Shown: piece after piece, positions 44,772 to 53,966 of the stretch | Layout: each line of letters starts with the position of its first letter | How positions within the stretch are numbered: the stretch's first letter is position 1 | NCBI GenBank assembly: GCA_017441385.1 | Contig: JAFRXY010000062.1 | Span: forward strand, 1 to 55,841 | Reading direction: 5' to 3' | Source: Clostridia bacterium | GTDB taxonomy: Bacteria > Bacillota > Clostridia > Oscillospirales > Acutalibacteraceae | DNA: 55,841 nt | Translations under genes and position numbers: made by a program | The notes under the pieces: generated by a model | Told to the model about the DNA's origin: nothing | Databases searched by the model: none | What the model saw: the letters and a program-made list of their open reading frames with translations, nothing else

Positions 44772-46685
44772 TTGGAAAACAAAAAGAGAAGAGTAGGCGG
44801 GTATCTGATCTGGCTCGGCATACCGATACTGATTATCGCTGCGCTCTACTATATCTCCGGCAACAAGAAGCCGGATGAACACAAGTATTCCGAGATTCTC
44901 GAATACTTCACCCCCGGGAGCAGCGCTGTCAGCCCCAGCGACTGGAAGGCTGCGGAAGTTTCCGACTTCACCCTTTCGCTCAACAGCGGCGTACTGACCA
45001 TCAACATGAAGAAAGATGCCAAGGGCGAACAGCCTGATTCCGTGACCTATAAGGTGCCGAGCATTGAACTTTTCGTCAATGATGCCAAGCGAGGACTTCA
45101 GGAACTGCGTGAGAACAACATTATTATCGGCGAAGATTACGAGCCGAAACAGGATAACAGCCTGCTGGCAAGTCTGCTGCCTACCATCATCATGATAGGA
45201 GGACTGGTGCTTCTCTATTACTTCATGTTCAAAAGAGTTAACGGCGTGATGGGGGAGAGCAACCGTCAATTGAGCTTCGGCAAGGCCAAGGTCAAGAACG
45301 TCAACGACGAAAAGCGCAAGACAACCTTTGCCGACGTTGCCGGCGCGGATGAGGAAAAGGAAGAACTACAGGAGATCGTCGACTTCCTGAAAAATCCCAA
45401 GAAATACGACGAACTCGGTGCGCATGTGCCCAAGGGCGTGCTGCTTGTCGGCCCTCCCGGCACCGGTAAGACGCTGCTGGCCAGAGCCGTCGCGGGCGAA
45501 GCGGGCGTAGCCTTCTTCTCCATTTCCGGTTCGGACTTCGTCGAAATGTTCGTCGGCGTGGGCGCCTCCCGCGTGCGTGACCTTTTCGATCAGGCAAAGA
45601 AGAACAACCCCTGCATTATCTTTATCGATGAAATCGACGCGGTCGGGCGTCACAGAGGCGCGGGTCTCGGCGGCGGACACGACGAACGCGAGCAGACACT
45701 CAATCAGATGCTGGTTGAAATGGACGGCTTCGGAGCGAATGAAGGCGTGATCATCATCGCCGCCACCAACCGTCCCGACATTCTCGACCCGGCGCTCACA
45801 CGTCCCGGACGTTTCGACCGTCAGGTCATGGTGGGATATCCCGATATCAAGGGTAGAGAGGAAATTCTCAAGGTTCATTCCAAGAAAAAGCCGCTCGGCC
45901 CCGACGTTGATCTTTCCACCATTGCCAAATCCACAGCCGGCTTTACCGGAGCGGATCTTGAAAACCTGCTCAACGAAGCGGCGCTTCTTGCCGCCAGAAG
46001 GAACCTCAAGGCTATCACCATGAAGGAGATCGAGGAAGCCACAATCAAGGTGGTCGCCGGTACCGAGAAGAAGTCCAAGAAGATTTCCGACAAGGAAAAG
46101 AAGCTCACGGCCTATCACGAGGCGGGTCACGCGGTAGTCACCTATTACTGTCCGACGCAGGATCCGGTGCATGAAATATCCATCATTCCCAGAGGCATGG
46201 CGGGCGGCTACACCATGAGCCTGCCGCAGGAGGATCGCTCCTACAAGCTCAAGGGTCAGATGAAGGAGGATATCGTTGTTCTGCTGGGCGGCAGAGCTTC
46301 CGAAGCGCTGATTCTCGACGATATTTCCACCGGCGCTTCCAACGACATCGAGCGTGCCACCAAGATCGCCAAGTCGATGGTCACCAAGTACGGCATGAGC
46401 GACAAGCTCGGCCCCATTCAGTACGGTTCAACTGGCAATGACGAAGTCTTCCTCGGACGAGACTTCGGTCACACCGTCAATTATTCCAATGAGATTGCTA
46501 AGGAAATCGACAATGAAGTCCGCGCACTCATCGCCGAGGGATACAAGAGGGCAGGGGCCATCCTCACGCAGCACATTGACAAGCTGCATGAGGTTGCCAA
46601 GTATCTCATTGAAAATGAAAAAATGAGCGGCGACAAATTCGACAAGATCATGAAAGCCGATAATTCCGACTTTTTTGAATCATAA
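44772..46685 (+). CDS. ftsH: ATP-dependent zinc metalloprotease FtsH
   Basis: 637 aa membrane-bound AAA+ protease. Membrane helix 11-28, periplasmic-side domain to about 132, second helix 133-153, then AAA domain: Walker A GPPGTGKT (227-234), Walker [16 protein letters not shown] region [18 protein letters not shown]. Zinc site HEAGH (449-453) with the third ligand further downstream. It degrades membrane and regulatory proteins. The TTG at 44772 lies 8 nt after AGGAG and is preferred; a GTG at 44763 overlaps the RBS. A TATAAT at 44699-44704 without a clear -35 may give its own promoter in the 112-bp gap after hpt. Confidence 0.96.
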   Translation: MENKKRRVGGYLIWLGIPILIIAALYYISGNKKPDEHKYSEILEYFTPGSSAVSPSDWKAAEVSDFTLSLNSGVLTINMKKDAKGEQPDSVTYKVPSIELFVNDAKRGLQELRENNIIIGEDYEPKQDNSLLASLLPTIIMIGGLVLLYYFMFKRVNGVMGESNRQLSFGKAKVKNVNDEKRKTTFADVAGADEEKEELQEIVDFLKNPKKYDELGAHVPKGVLLVGPPGTGKTLLARAVAGEAGVAFFSISGSDFVEMFVGVGASRVRDLFDQAKKNNPCIIFIDEIDAVGRHRGAGLGGGHDEREQTLNQMLVEMDGFGANEGVIIIAATNRPDILDPALTRPGRFDRQVMVGYPDIKGREEILKVHSKKKPLGPDVDLSTIAKSTAGFTGADLENLLNEAALLAARRNLKAITMKEIEEATIKVVAGTEKKSKKISDKEKKLTAYHEAGHAVVTYYCPTQDPVHEISIIPRGMAGGYTMSLPQEDRSYKLKGQMKEDIVVLLGGRASEALILDDISTGASNDIERATKIAKSMVTKYGMSDKLGPIQYGSTGNDEVFLGRDFGHTVNYSNEIAKEIDNEVRALIAEGYKRAGAILTQHIDKLHEVAKYLIENEKMSGDKFDKIMKADNSDFFES

Positions 46686-46690
46686 ATTGC

Positions 46691-46731
46691 CAATCCTTCC
46701 GAATCCTGCATAGAATTCGGAAGGATTTTTT
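46691..46731 (+). terminator. ftsH terminator
   Basis: AATCCTTCCGAAT pairs with ATTCGGAAGGATT, followed by a T run, 6 bp after the ftsH stop. The following 150 bp to the next hairpin are AT-rich and hold no gene. Confidence 0.92.
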
Positions 46732-46885
46732 ATATATTTTTGTAATTGTTATCAATTTGGTAAAAATTATTTAACATATTACCGTCAATTATGATATATT
46801 ATATAAATGCAATCATGAAGTGATAAGCGCCGGTTGCATTTGAAAATGATTACATCTCTCCTCCTCAAAAATAAATAGCAAAACA

Positions 46886-46920
46886 AAAGTCTCCGTTGAT
46901 AATTTCCAACGGAGGCTTTT
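46886..46920. terminator. Bidirectional terminator ahead of the acetyltransferase 3' end
   Basis: AAAAGTCTCCGTTG pairs with CAACGGAGGCTTTT (one bulge/mismatch) with A and T runs at either side. It closes the minus-strand acetyltransferase transcript and backs up the ftsH terminator. Confidence 0.85.
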
Positions 46921-46953
46921 GTTTTTGACAATCTCCATGCTCGTACCTATATT

Positions 46954-47736
46954 TTAATGTCTGTTTTGATGAATCCAGTCAACCGCAAAGTCAACAAGCC
47001 GTCTCTGGTTCATCAGGCGGAGCTCCGCGTTTCCGAGCGTTGTCCTGTTGACTGTGCGGCTTTGTTCAAAGGCTGCGCCGATTTCGGTAAAATCTTCTCC
47101 GTCAACAAAGAGCGTTTCGTATTCTTTCCAGATACGCTTTCCATCTTCAAAAATCGCGCTGTATTCCGTGCAATTTCGCTTTCCGGGATAATCGGCGCGC
47201 ACATCGGCAAGATGGAGGGATGTGTTTTTATCATACCCTACTCCGATCAGCAGCACATCGCCGTTCAGCTCGTACAGCTTTCCGATGGGAGAACCGTCAC
47301 CGAAGATATTGCACAGATCATGTCCGGAAGTGAGGTATTCCGCGTGTTTTCCCCATGCGGCGACGGATCGCGAGGGATGATCGCTGCGCATCGTTCCCGG
47401 CCATAAGCGGAACATTTCAGCCACCGCTCCCATCGTATTGGTTGGCGTGAGGCGCTTGTCATACGCAGGCCAGTGATCGCGGATGATCTGCCGGTATTCT
47501 TCCTCGACCTCCCAATGAACGCCGTCATCCGGGTCGAGATTTTTCCATGACTGCGCGGGCATCATGACGGTTCCTCCTGTACCGACTGTTTCCATGAGCG
47601 CTTCAATGACCGTCTGAGCGCCTCCGCACACATAGCCGATTTTTGATAAGGATGTGTGAACCATCACGGTGCTCCCTTTTTCCAGTCCCAGAGTACGAAA
47701 CGCCGTTCGTATGTCTTCTTTTATGATTGGTTTCAT
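46954..47736 (-). CDS. AAC(3)-family N-acetyltransferase
   Basis: 260 aa member of the aminoglycoside N3-acetyltransferase (Antibiotic_NAT, YokD-like) fold. Landmarks are VMVHTSLSKIGYVCGGAQTVIEAL at the N-terminus (split: MVHTSLSKIG, GGAQTVIEAL), GTVMMPAQSW, YDKRLTPTNTMGAVAE, and the conserved RSDHPSRSVAAWG. It transfers acetyl from acetyl-CoA to an amine; chromosomal members need not confer resistance and the natural substrate is unknown. ATG 47736 follows a weak AAAGAGA. It is separated from pheT by a strong terminator and no mobile-element or resistance-cassette context is seen. Confidence 0.88.
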   Translation of the reverse strand: MKPIIKEDIRTAFRTLGLEKGSTVMVHTSLSKIGYVCGGAQTVIEALMETVGTGGTVMMPAQSWKNLDPDDGVHWEVEEEYRQIIRDHWPAYDKRLTPTNTMGAVAEMFRLWPGTMRSDHPSRSVAAWGKHAEYLTSGHDLCNIFGDGSPIGKLYELNGDVLLIGVGYDKNTSLHLADVRADYPGKRNCTEYSAIFEDGKRIWKEYETLFVDGEDFTEIGAAFEQSRTVNRTTLGNAELRLMNQRRLVDFAVDWIHQNRH

Positions 47737-47772
47737 TGTGTCGTTCTCTTTCGTTTTACTTGTCTGATATCG

Positions 47773-47831
47773 AAAAATACAGCCCGCAGTGGAGCCTTCC
47801 GGATGACCTTTGCCTTCCACTGGGGGCTGTA
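47773..47831 (-). terminator. pheST terminator
   Basis: On the minus strand ACAGCCCCCAGTGGA pairs with TCCACTGCGGGCTGT (one mismatch) followed by ATTTTT. The 29-nt interior has a further small stem. It isolates the acetyltransferase from pheST. Confidence 0.85.
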
Positions 47832-47844
47832 ACATGGCAACCCA

Positions 47845-50211
47845 TTATTTCTTGAGCAGAATGCCTTCCTTTTCCAGCTCCGGCACTATGCCGCCGAATA
47901 CGACGTCTTGAATTTCCGTCATGGAGAGGGTCTTATCAGGCGAGGAGAAACCCAGACGCAGGGTGATACTGCTGATGATACCGTCGTAAATGTCGGTGAC
48001 GCTGATGGTGTAAAGGTATTCTCCGCCGTTCTCCCGGATGATTTCCTCCACCTTGCTGTAGGTCACGTCGGGATTATTCAGGATGGTAAGGTCAATGTCA
48101 ATGCCGGGGAACTTGGAGGGTTCCACAAAGTCAAGCTCGTCCTTGCCGATGGCGGCAAAGGCGTCCATGTCGATCTCGGCCGTGACAATCGCCGCCTTCT
48201 TGTCAATCTTCATGGCAGTCAGCGGGTGAAGGGTGGCAATGAAGCCCAGCTTCTCGCCGTCGATGGAAATCTCAGCTGTGTTGACCGGGTGCTGCCAGTT
48301 ATGGGTGGACTGGGTATGCTCAAAACGGACAGCCTTGTGTCTGAGATTGGCGGCAAAGAGCGAGAGAATGTCGCGCAGGCGGAAGAAGAGGGTCTTCTCA
48401 TTGCACTTGCGGCTGTAGAGAACGATGCCCAGCTTCCGGCGCTCGTTGCAGGTGCCGTCTTCGCGGGTGCCGTCGATGACACGGGCAATTTCGAAGACGC
48501 CGTATTCCGAGCCAAAGGACTTGTTTTCATTCACCACGGTGAGCAGGGTGGGAACCATGCAGTTGCGCAGCACCACGTGATCGGGATTGATGGAATTGAT
48601 GAGCTTGACGTTGTCCTCCACGTCCATATTCAGCTCGCCGAACTTCTTGGAGTCCGCCCAGATGTAGGAATGAATCTCGTGCAGCTTGAATTTTTCCACC
48701 AACAAATCTTTTGCGTAATATTCGTCGCTCTTGATGACGCTTCTGCGGACAGGACGGAGCGGACTGAGGGTGGTGGTGATCTTGAAATTGTCGTAGCCGT
48801 AAATTCTGGTGATTTCCTCGATGATATCCGCCTTGATGGTGACGTCCTTGGTGGCTCTCCATGAGGGAACGGAAACGTCGAAGGTTGTACCGTCCTGTTT
48901 CGCGTCAAAACCAAGCGCGGTGAGGGTGCTGATAATCTGCTCATCGCTGATTTCAATGCCGGTATAGCGGTCGACATAAGCCTTGTCAAAGGTCAGCTCG
49001 ATCTTGTCGTAATGATGGACGTAGCTGTCGGATAGGGAGGAGGCCACCTGCACATCGGGGTCGATGTCAAAGAGTAATTTCAGGAAACGCTCAATCGCGA
49101 CGTTGGTGATTTCGGGGTCAAGCATTTTTTCATAGCGCATGCTTGCGTCGGTTCTGAGTCCCAGACGCTGCGAGGACTTGCGGATGCAAACGCCGTCGAA
49201 GTTGGCGGATTCCAGCAGGAGGGTTGTGGTGTCGTCTTCGATCTCGGAGTCCAGACCGCCCATAATACCCGCGATGGCGACGGGTTCGCCCTTGGAGCAT
49301 ATCATAAGCGTATTCTCGTCAATATTGCGCTTGTTTCCGTCGAGGGTCTGGAATTTAAATGGCTCATCAAAGCGCTTGATTTCCACGCAGTCCACCTTGC
49401 GGCGATCGAAGGCGTGCATGGGCTGCCCCAGTTCCATCATGAGGTAGTTGGTGAGGTCGGCCAGAAGATTGATGGCCCTGCTGCCGCAGTAGAACAGACG
49501 GATGCGCATATTCACGGGGCTGGTGTGGACAGTGACATTATCCACCTTCATGCCGGAATAGCGGTAGCAGTGTTCGGAATCCTGAATGTCAATTTCCACC
49601 GGAGGCAGTTGGCTGTAGACCGAAGTGTCCACACGGTTGACCGGCTTGAGTTCTCTGCCGGTGAGGGCGGCGAATTCCCGCGCGATGCCGTAATGCCCCC
49701 AGAGGTCGGGGCGGTTGGTGAGGGACTTGTTGTCCACTTCAAAGATGGTGTCCTCAATGGCGTAGACCGATTTTAGGTCGGTGCCGAGAGGATAGTCGTC
49801 AGTGATCTCCATAATGCCGGAATTGTCTGCGCTGATGCCTAGTTCGGCTTCGGAGCAGCACATGCCGTAGGAATCGTAGCCCGCGACGGTGGCCTTGCTG
49901 ATGGCAAAGCCGTTGACGCAGCCGCCTTCTTTGGCAAAGGCGACCTTCATTCCTTCCCGGACGTTGGGAGCGCCGCAGACGCAGTCGTACACCTGATCAC
50001 CCGCGTCCACCTTCAGGAGATGGAGCTTCTTGGAATTGGGGTGGTTTTCAATAGAAACAATCTGCGCAATGACAACATTGCTTGTTTCCCTGCCATAATG
50101 GAACACTTCCTCGACCTCGGCGGTGGAAAGTGTGAATCTGTGTATAAGCTCGTCGATGTCGATACCGTCAAGGTCAACGAAATCGCGGATCCAATTCATT
50201 GATACCAGCAC
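47845..50211 (-). CDS. pheT: Phenylalanyl-tRNA synthetase beta subunit
   Basis: 788 aa, full length. The N-terminus MLVSMNWIRDFVDLDG is the usual PheT start. Residues about 40-155 form the tRNA-binding (OB) domain, then B3/B4 (about 210-385, editing site), B5 (about 405-475, IEEITRIYGYDN), the catalytic-like core and a C-terminal FDX-ACB anticodon-binding domain (FPGIDIDLTILNNPDVTYSK start). GTG start 9 nt after AGGAGG. It lies 22 bp after pheS under T-box control. Confidence 0.97.
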   Translation of the reverse strand: MLVSMNWIRDFVDLDGIDIDELIHRFTLSTAEVEEVFHYGRETSNVVIAQIVSIENHPNSKKLHLLKVDAGDQVYDCVCGAPNVREGMKVAFAKEGGCVNGFAISKATVAGYDSYGMCCSEAELGISADNSGIMEITDDYPLGTDLKSVYAIEDTIFEVDNKSLTNRPDLWGHYGIAREFAALTGRELKPVNRVDTSVYSQLPPVEIDIQDSEHCYRYSGMKVDNVTVHTSPVNMRIRLFYCGSRAINLLADLTNYLMMELGQPMHAFDRRKVDCVEIKRFDEPFKFQTLDGNKRNIDENTLMICSKGEPVAIAGIMGGLDSEIEDDTTTLLLESANFDGVCIRKSSQRLGLRTDASMRYEKMLDPEITNVAIERFLKLLFDIDPDVQVASSLSDSYVHHYDKIELTFDKAYVDRYTGIEISDEQIISTLTALGFDAKQDGTTFDVSVPSWRATKDVTIKADIIEEITRIYGYDNFKITTTLSPLRPVRRSVIKSDEYYAKDLLVEKFKLHEIHSYIWADSKKFGELNMDVEDNVKLINSINPDHVVLRNCMVPTLLTVVNENKSFGSEYGVFEIARVIDGTREDGTCNERRKLGIVLYSRKCNEKTLFFRLRDILSLFAANLRHKAVRFEHTQSTHNWQHPVNTAEISIDGEKLGFIATLHPLTAMKIDKKAAIVTAEIDMDAFAAIGKDELDFVEPSKFPGIDIDLTILNNPDVTYSKVEEIIRENGGEYLYTISVTDIYDGIISSITLRLGFSSPDKTLSMTEIQDVVFGGIVPELEKEGILLKK

Positions 50212-50233
50212 GTTATAGTACCTCCTTTATACA

Positions 50234-51262
50234 TTAAAGACTCTCAAACTGCGAGAGGGCTTTGAGATTGCCGCTGTTGAAAGTGCGGATATCCTTCACA
50301 CCGTACTTCATCATGGCAAGGCGTGTCAGACCCAGACCGAAGGCAAAGCCGGTGTATTCCTCCGGGTCAATGCCGCCGGCAATCAGCACGTTGGGATGAA
50401 TCATGCCGCAGGGACACAGTTCCAGCCAGCCGGAATTCTTGCAGGAGGGGCAGCCTGTGCCGCCGCAGACCTGACAGCTGATATCCAGCTCAAAGCCGGG
50501 TTCCACAAAGGGGAAGAAGCCGGGGCGCAGGCGCACCTGCACATCCCGCTGGAAGACCTCGGAAAGCATGGTCTTCATGAAATAGATCAGGTTGGAGATG
50601 GAGATATTCCTGTCGATCATAATGCCTTCCATCTGGAAGAAGGTGTTTTCATGGCAGGCGTCAATCGCCTCGTTGCGGAAGCAGCGACCGGGGAAGATCG
50701 CGCGGAGCGGTGCGCCGTACTTGCGCATGATGGCGTTCTGGGCGGCCGAAGTATGGGTTTTGAGAAGCTGCCCGTTGTCGAGATAGTAGGTGTCCTGCAT
50801 ATCCCGCGCCGGGTGATGCTTGGGGATATTCAACGCCTCAAAGCAGTGGTAATCGTCCACAATCTCATCATAATCCTCGACGGTGAAGCCCATGGAGGCA
50901 AATATTTCCTCCAGCTCCCGCTGCACGAGCGTGATGGGATGGTAGGAGCCAGTTTCCACGCCGGAAGGCATTGTAACGTCGTAGCATTCCGCGCTGTTGA
51001 TGAGCGCTTCCAGTTCCTTCTGCTCGATAGCGGCGGTCAGGTCGGCCAGCCGGTTCTCTACATCCTTTTTGAGAAGGTTGATCTTCTGACCGAATTCCTT
51101 CTTCTGCTCGGCGGGAGCCGCTTTCAGATCTTTCATCAGTTCGGCAATCTCGCCCTTTTTGCCCAGGAAGGCGACTCTCAGCTTTTCAACGGCGGCGGAA
51201 TCCGACGCTTCTTTGGCGGAGTCGGTGAATTTCTGGATAATGTCTGCAATCTTTTTTTCCAT
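50234..51262 (-). CDS. pheS: Phenylalanyl-tRNA synthetase alpha subunit
   Basis: 342 aa class II synthetase subunit. N-terminal coiled coil (about 1-85), then catalytic motifs: HPITLVQRELEEIFASMGF, HHPARDMQDTYYL, LLKTHTSAAQ, GRCFRNEAIDACHENTFFQ (motif 2), FFPFVEPGFELDISC, and the glycine-rich FGLGLTRLAMMKYGV (motif 3). An internal CQVCGGTGCPSCKNSGW adds extra cysteines that could bind a metal, as in some family members. ATG 51262 follows AAGGAGG; the upstream in-frame ATG lies in the leader. Confidence 0.97.
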   Translation of the reverse strand: MEKKIADIIQKFTDSAKEASDSAAVEKLRVAFLGKKGEIAELMKDLKAAPAEQKKEFGQKINLLKKDVENRLADLTAAIEQKELEALINSAECYDVTMPSGVETGSYHPITLVQRELEEIFASMGFTVEDYDEIVDDYHCFEALNIPKHHPARDMQDTYYLDNGQLLKTHTSAAQNAIMRKYGAPLRAIFPGRCFRNEAIDACHENTFFQMEGIMIDRNISISNLIYFMKTMLSEVFQRDVQVRLRPGFFPFVEPGFELDISCQVCGGTGCPSCKNSGWLELCPCGMIHPNVLIAGGIDPEEYTGFAFGLGLTRLAMMKYGVKDIRTFNSGNLKALSQFESL

Positions 51263-51307
51263 TGCATTTTCCTCCTTCAAAAATTTCGCATGGTTTGTCA
51301 TTCAGCG

Positions 51308-51604
51308 AAAAAAGAAAAAGAGATTCCGTCCCATGGGACGAAATCTCGCGGTACCACCCAAATTCGGAATCTTTCATAATGATTAATCAAAAATTCCCTC
51401 ATGATTATTCCCGTAACGTGGAAAAAACGGACGGCCCTTGCTGTTGTAATAAAAAACAGGTCGAACAGTCGGCTCCGGCACCGAAATTCACGGCGGAATA
51501 TCCTGAAAACGCTCGCAGCCAAGGCGCTTTCTCTCTGAAAGGACAATCAATCCGCTGCTACTGAATTGCTTTCATCGCTGTTTAAACAGATATTCAATTT
51601 CTTA
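51308..51604 (-). promoter_or_regulatory. T-box leader (tRNA-Phe responsive) of pheST
   Basis: The T-box core GGGTGGTACCGCG lies at 51362-51350 on the minus strand. It is followed by a terminator stem GAGATTTCGTCCC / GGGACGGAATCTC (51347-51320) and TTTTTCTTTTTT. The antiterminator would pair the T-box with the left arm of this stem. Stem I carries AGAGA (about 51535) and a GATGAAAG start; the specifier region reads GTGAAT-UUC-GG (UUC at 51485-51483), a Phe codon. Uncharged tRNA-Phe would permit read-through. Confidence 0.93.
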
Positions 51605-51610
51605 ATGGTT

Positions 51611-51639
51611 ATAGTATCATATTCTGAAGAAAAAATCAA
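51611..51639 (-). promoter_or_regulatory. pheST promoter
   Basis: On the minus strand TTGATT (51639-51634), 17-nt spacer, TACTAT (51616-51611), just ahead of the T-box leader. Confidence 0.75.
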
Positions 51640-51704
51640 GTGTTTTTTTGTTATATAATGACTAAATCAACTATTTTTTCCATTATGCAATGAAGGGCAT
51701 GCAT

Positions 51705-52397
51705 TTATTGGGGTTCGAACAGCTTGTTGACAAAATAATTCTGTTCATAATGCTTCAAGTTTTTCAGCATAACATCAAAATCAGGTCTTCTGCTTTGCGG
51801 ATTGTGACAGTCGGTACCGAACACTAAAGGATAGTCGTCTTTGATGGCTGTCTTTAAGAGTTTTTTATCTTTTCTTCTTGTAAAAGCGGACGTATTGAAC
51901 TGAAAAATGACGTCAGGAATTGAAAAAATATCGTTGTAATCCTCCTGCGTGTAAATATCGGTATATCGGTCGAGATGCGCGATAATGATCTGCATTTTGG
52001 TGGTGTAGGCGATTTCCTCTATTTCCTCGCACATCCATTTGCGGTAGCCGTCGTATGGCAATTCAAGAAGTAACGTGTTCATTTTGCTGTTCCCGAGTCT
52101 TTCAATGCCGTCCAGCTCACAGAGGTTGCGCTCCAAGGCAATCTCTGCTGCAAGCAAAACTCTGGATACTTTTTTAAAAGCTCCCGCACTGATCAGGGTT
52201 TTATATGCCTGATTACGGCGTTCCAGAAACGTGTTAATGCTCATCTGATGCTTTCTGAAATGAGGAGTCGCTACGATATTGCGGACGCCCTGAGACAATT
52301 GCATATTAATTAATTTTATGCTTTCATCAACATTAGCCGCGCCGTCATCAATTCCCGGAAGAATATGACAGTGAAAATCCGTGTCAAAAATATTCAT
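51705..52397 (-). CDS. CpsB/CapC-type tyrosine-protein phosphatase (PHP family)
   Basis: 230 aa PHP-fold metal phosphatase. Metal motifs: FHCHILPGIDDGA at the N-terminus, ATPHFRKHQ, AHLDRY, and GTDCHNPQSRRPD at the C-terminus. In capsule or exopolysaccharide operons this enzyme dephosphorylates the CpsD-type tyrosine kinase. No kinase gene lies in the window; the gene follows an LCP gene by 19 bp and is the last of the unit, so the rest of the system must be elsewhere. The ATG is preceded by a weak AAAGG. Confidence 0.9.
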   Translation of the reverse strand: MNIFDTDFHCHILPGIDDGAANVDESIKLINMQLSQGVRNIVATPHFRKHQMSINTFLERRNQAYKTLISAGAFKKVSRVLLAAEIALERNLCELDGIERLGNSKMNTLLLELPYDGYRKWMCEEIEEIAYTTKMQIIIAHLDRYTDIYTQEDYNDIFSIPDVIFQFNTSAFTRRKDKKLLKTAIKDDYPLVFGTDCHNPQSRRPDFDVMLKNLKHYEQNYFVNKLFEPQ

Positions 52398-52416
52398 ATT
52401 ATTTACACCTTTCCGA

Positions 52417-53691
52417 TTATTTGTATAAAAACTTGTTTAGTATTTCTGCATTCTTTTTATAATCAACATGCCCCAGCGTTTTGTATGTTCCCTTTTGAGG
52501 AATTGTCAATTGCTCAACATCCTTTTCAAAATATCCCGGTAAATTCATCAGAATGCCGGCAATTTCGAATGCGCTGAGATTGGTTTGAATATATGGCAGA
52601 CAATCTTCTGATACGTCTTTAAGATCGTTTACCGAGAGGTCTTTCATGTTTTCGGTGATAGCTATGAGAACCTTCCGCTGTCTTTTGATCCGTTCCAAAT
52701 CACTGTCAATCCATCTTAGTCGGGAATATTGCAGGGCTTCATATCCATTGAAGTGATTGATTCCTTCGTGAACTTTACGGTCCAGCTTGGCAGTATTGTT
52801 ATTCGGCCATTTGTTGAGACCGTATGCCTCCTTTTTTGTCAGCTCCACATCAACGCCTCCCGCTTCGTCCACCAGCTTCTGAAACATTTCGAAATTGACT
52901 CTTACATATTTGTCAACGTCAACATTAAGATGGGTACGTACCGTTTCCATAAGCAGATTGGCGCCGCCGTATCGGAATGTGTGTGTGAGAATATCATTTT
53001 TTCTGCCTGGAATGCTTACCAGCATTCCGCGCTCCAGAGAAACCAGCCGGATAGTTTTCGTATTATTATCCAGTGACATGATCATCACGGAATCTGCCCT
53101 AGCGTTTTTGCTGAAATTTTTGCTTCGCTCGTCCGTTCCGATCAGCAAGATATTGACTACAGCTTTATCCCTGAAAATATCATTTTTTTCAATAGTAACT
53201 TCTCCGTCAGGTATTTCAGATAATTCAATATCAGAAAAAGTGACGCTGTCGTCGATCACAATGTCAGTGCTGTATTCAATATCCATCAGGTGATAAAAGT
53301 GCAGGAAGGAAACCGTAAGAGTGGTCATCAAAGCAAGAAAAAGAATAAACACAGTGCTGCATGAAATACAGCCGACCTTTTTGCCGGTACTGAGATGATT
53401 CCATTTTTCATATAAAAAATGACTGTGTGACGCAGAAGAGTCTTCATCAGAATCTTCTATGAATGCATCGTAAGCATCTTCTGATGAATCATAGCTGATT
53501 TCATCGCGGTTTTGAATTTCCTCTGAGGAATTTTCGGTGAGTTCAATGTCAGGTAATTCTTCCAGAGAAGAATATTCTTCCTCAGAATCGCCGGATACCG
53601 GAGGCCTTCGGTACTTCACTGATACAACTATGCTGTTTTGGGGCTGTTCTATGATACTTCCCTCAGTTGCATTCGAATTGTTGTTATCCAT
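52417..53691 (-). CDS. LytR-CpsA-Psr (LCP) family transferase
   Basis: 424 aa. The first ~120 residues are acidic, Ser/Glu-rich and cytoplasmic, longer than usual. One membrane segment (about 127-150) is followed by the extracellular LCP domain: VNILLIGTDERS, RADSVMIMSLDN, IRLVSLERGMLV, then FRYGGANLLMETV and the conserved LQYSRLRWIDSDLERIKRQR. LCP proteins attach teichoic acids or capsule to peptidoglycan. ATG 53691 is used because GTGGTGAG is close upstream. Operon with the CpsB-like phosphatase. Confidence 0.92.
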   Translation of the reverse strand: MDNNNSNATEGSIIEQPQNSIVVSVKYRRPPVSGDSEEEYSSLEELPDIELTENSSEEIQNRDEISYDSSEDAYDAFIEDSDEDSSASHSHFLYEKWNHLSTGKKVGCISCSTVFILFLALMTTLTVSFLHFYHLMDIEYSTDIVIDDSVTFSDIELSEIPDGEVTIEKNDIFRDKAVVNILLIGTDERSKNFSKNARADSVMIMSLDNNTKTIRLVSLERGMLVSIPGRKNDILTHTFRYGGANLLMETVRTHLNVDVDKYVRVNFEMFQKLVDEAGGVDVELTKKEAYGLNKWPNNNTAKLDRKVHEGINHFNGYEALQYSRLRWIDSDLERIKRQRKVLIAITENMKDLSVNDLKDVSEDCLPYIQTNLSAFEIAGILMNLPGYFEKDVEQLTIPQKGTYKTLGHVDYKKNAEILNKFLYK

Positions 53692-53739
53692 AACACTCAC
53701 CACTTAACTTGTCTTTATATTCGAATAACCACTTTTATG

Positions 53740-53768
53740 ATTTTACCATAGAACACAGATAAATTCAA
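53740..53768 (-). promoter_or_regulatory. Promoter of the LCP-phosphatase operon
   Basis: On the minus strand TTGAAT (53768-53763), 17-nt spacer, TAAAAT (53745-53740), about 50 bp before the LCP start. Confidence 0.75.
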
Positions 53769-53881
53769 CTGATTTTCTAATCTTTTTATTCTTTGTCTAC
53801 TGATAATCGCGGCATTAACGTGAAATTTATTTTCTAAAATAGAGTTGATAATGACAGGAACATCCTTCATCAAAACAAGTG

Positions 53882-53931
53882 AAAAAAGACTGCTATCATA
53901 CAAGAATTCAATCTCTTGCAAGACAGCAGTC
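53882..53931 (-). terminator. Terminator of the sigma/serpin chimera gene
   Basis: On the minus strand GACTGCT pairs with AGCAGTC, with an inner CTTGCAAGA/TTCTTG stem, followed by TTTTTTC. It lies 36 bp after the chimera's stop. Confidence 0.8.
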
Positions 53932-53966
53932 GTATTATGTGTAGGGAGCAGTGAACTCCGATTGTA

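Noticed and set aside
53715-53921. Small minus-strand frame of 68 codons between the LCP gene and the chimera
   Set aside because: It overlaps the terminator hairpin and the LCP promoter and lacks an RBS.
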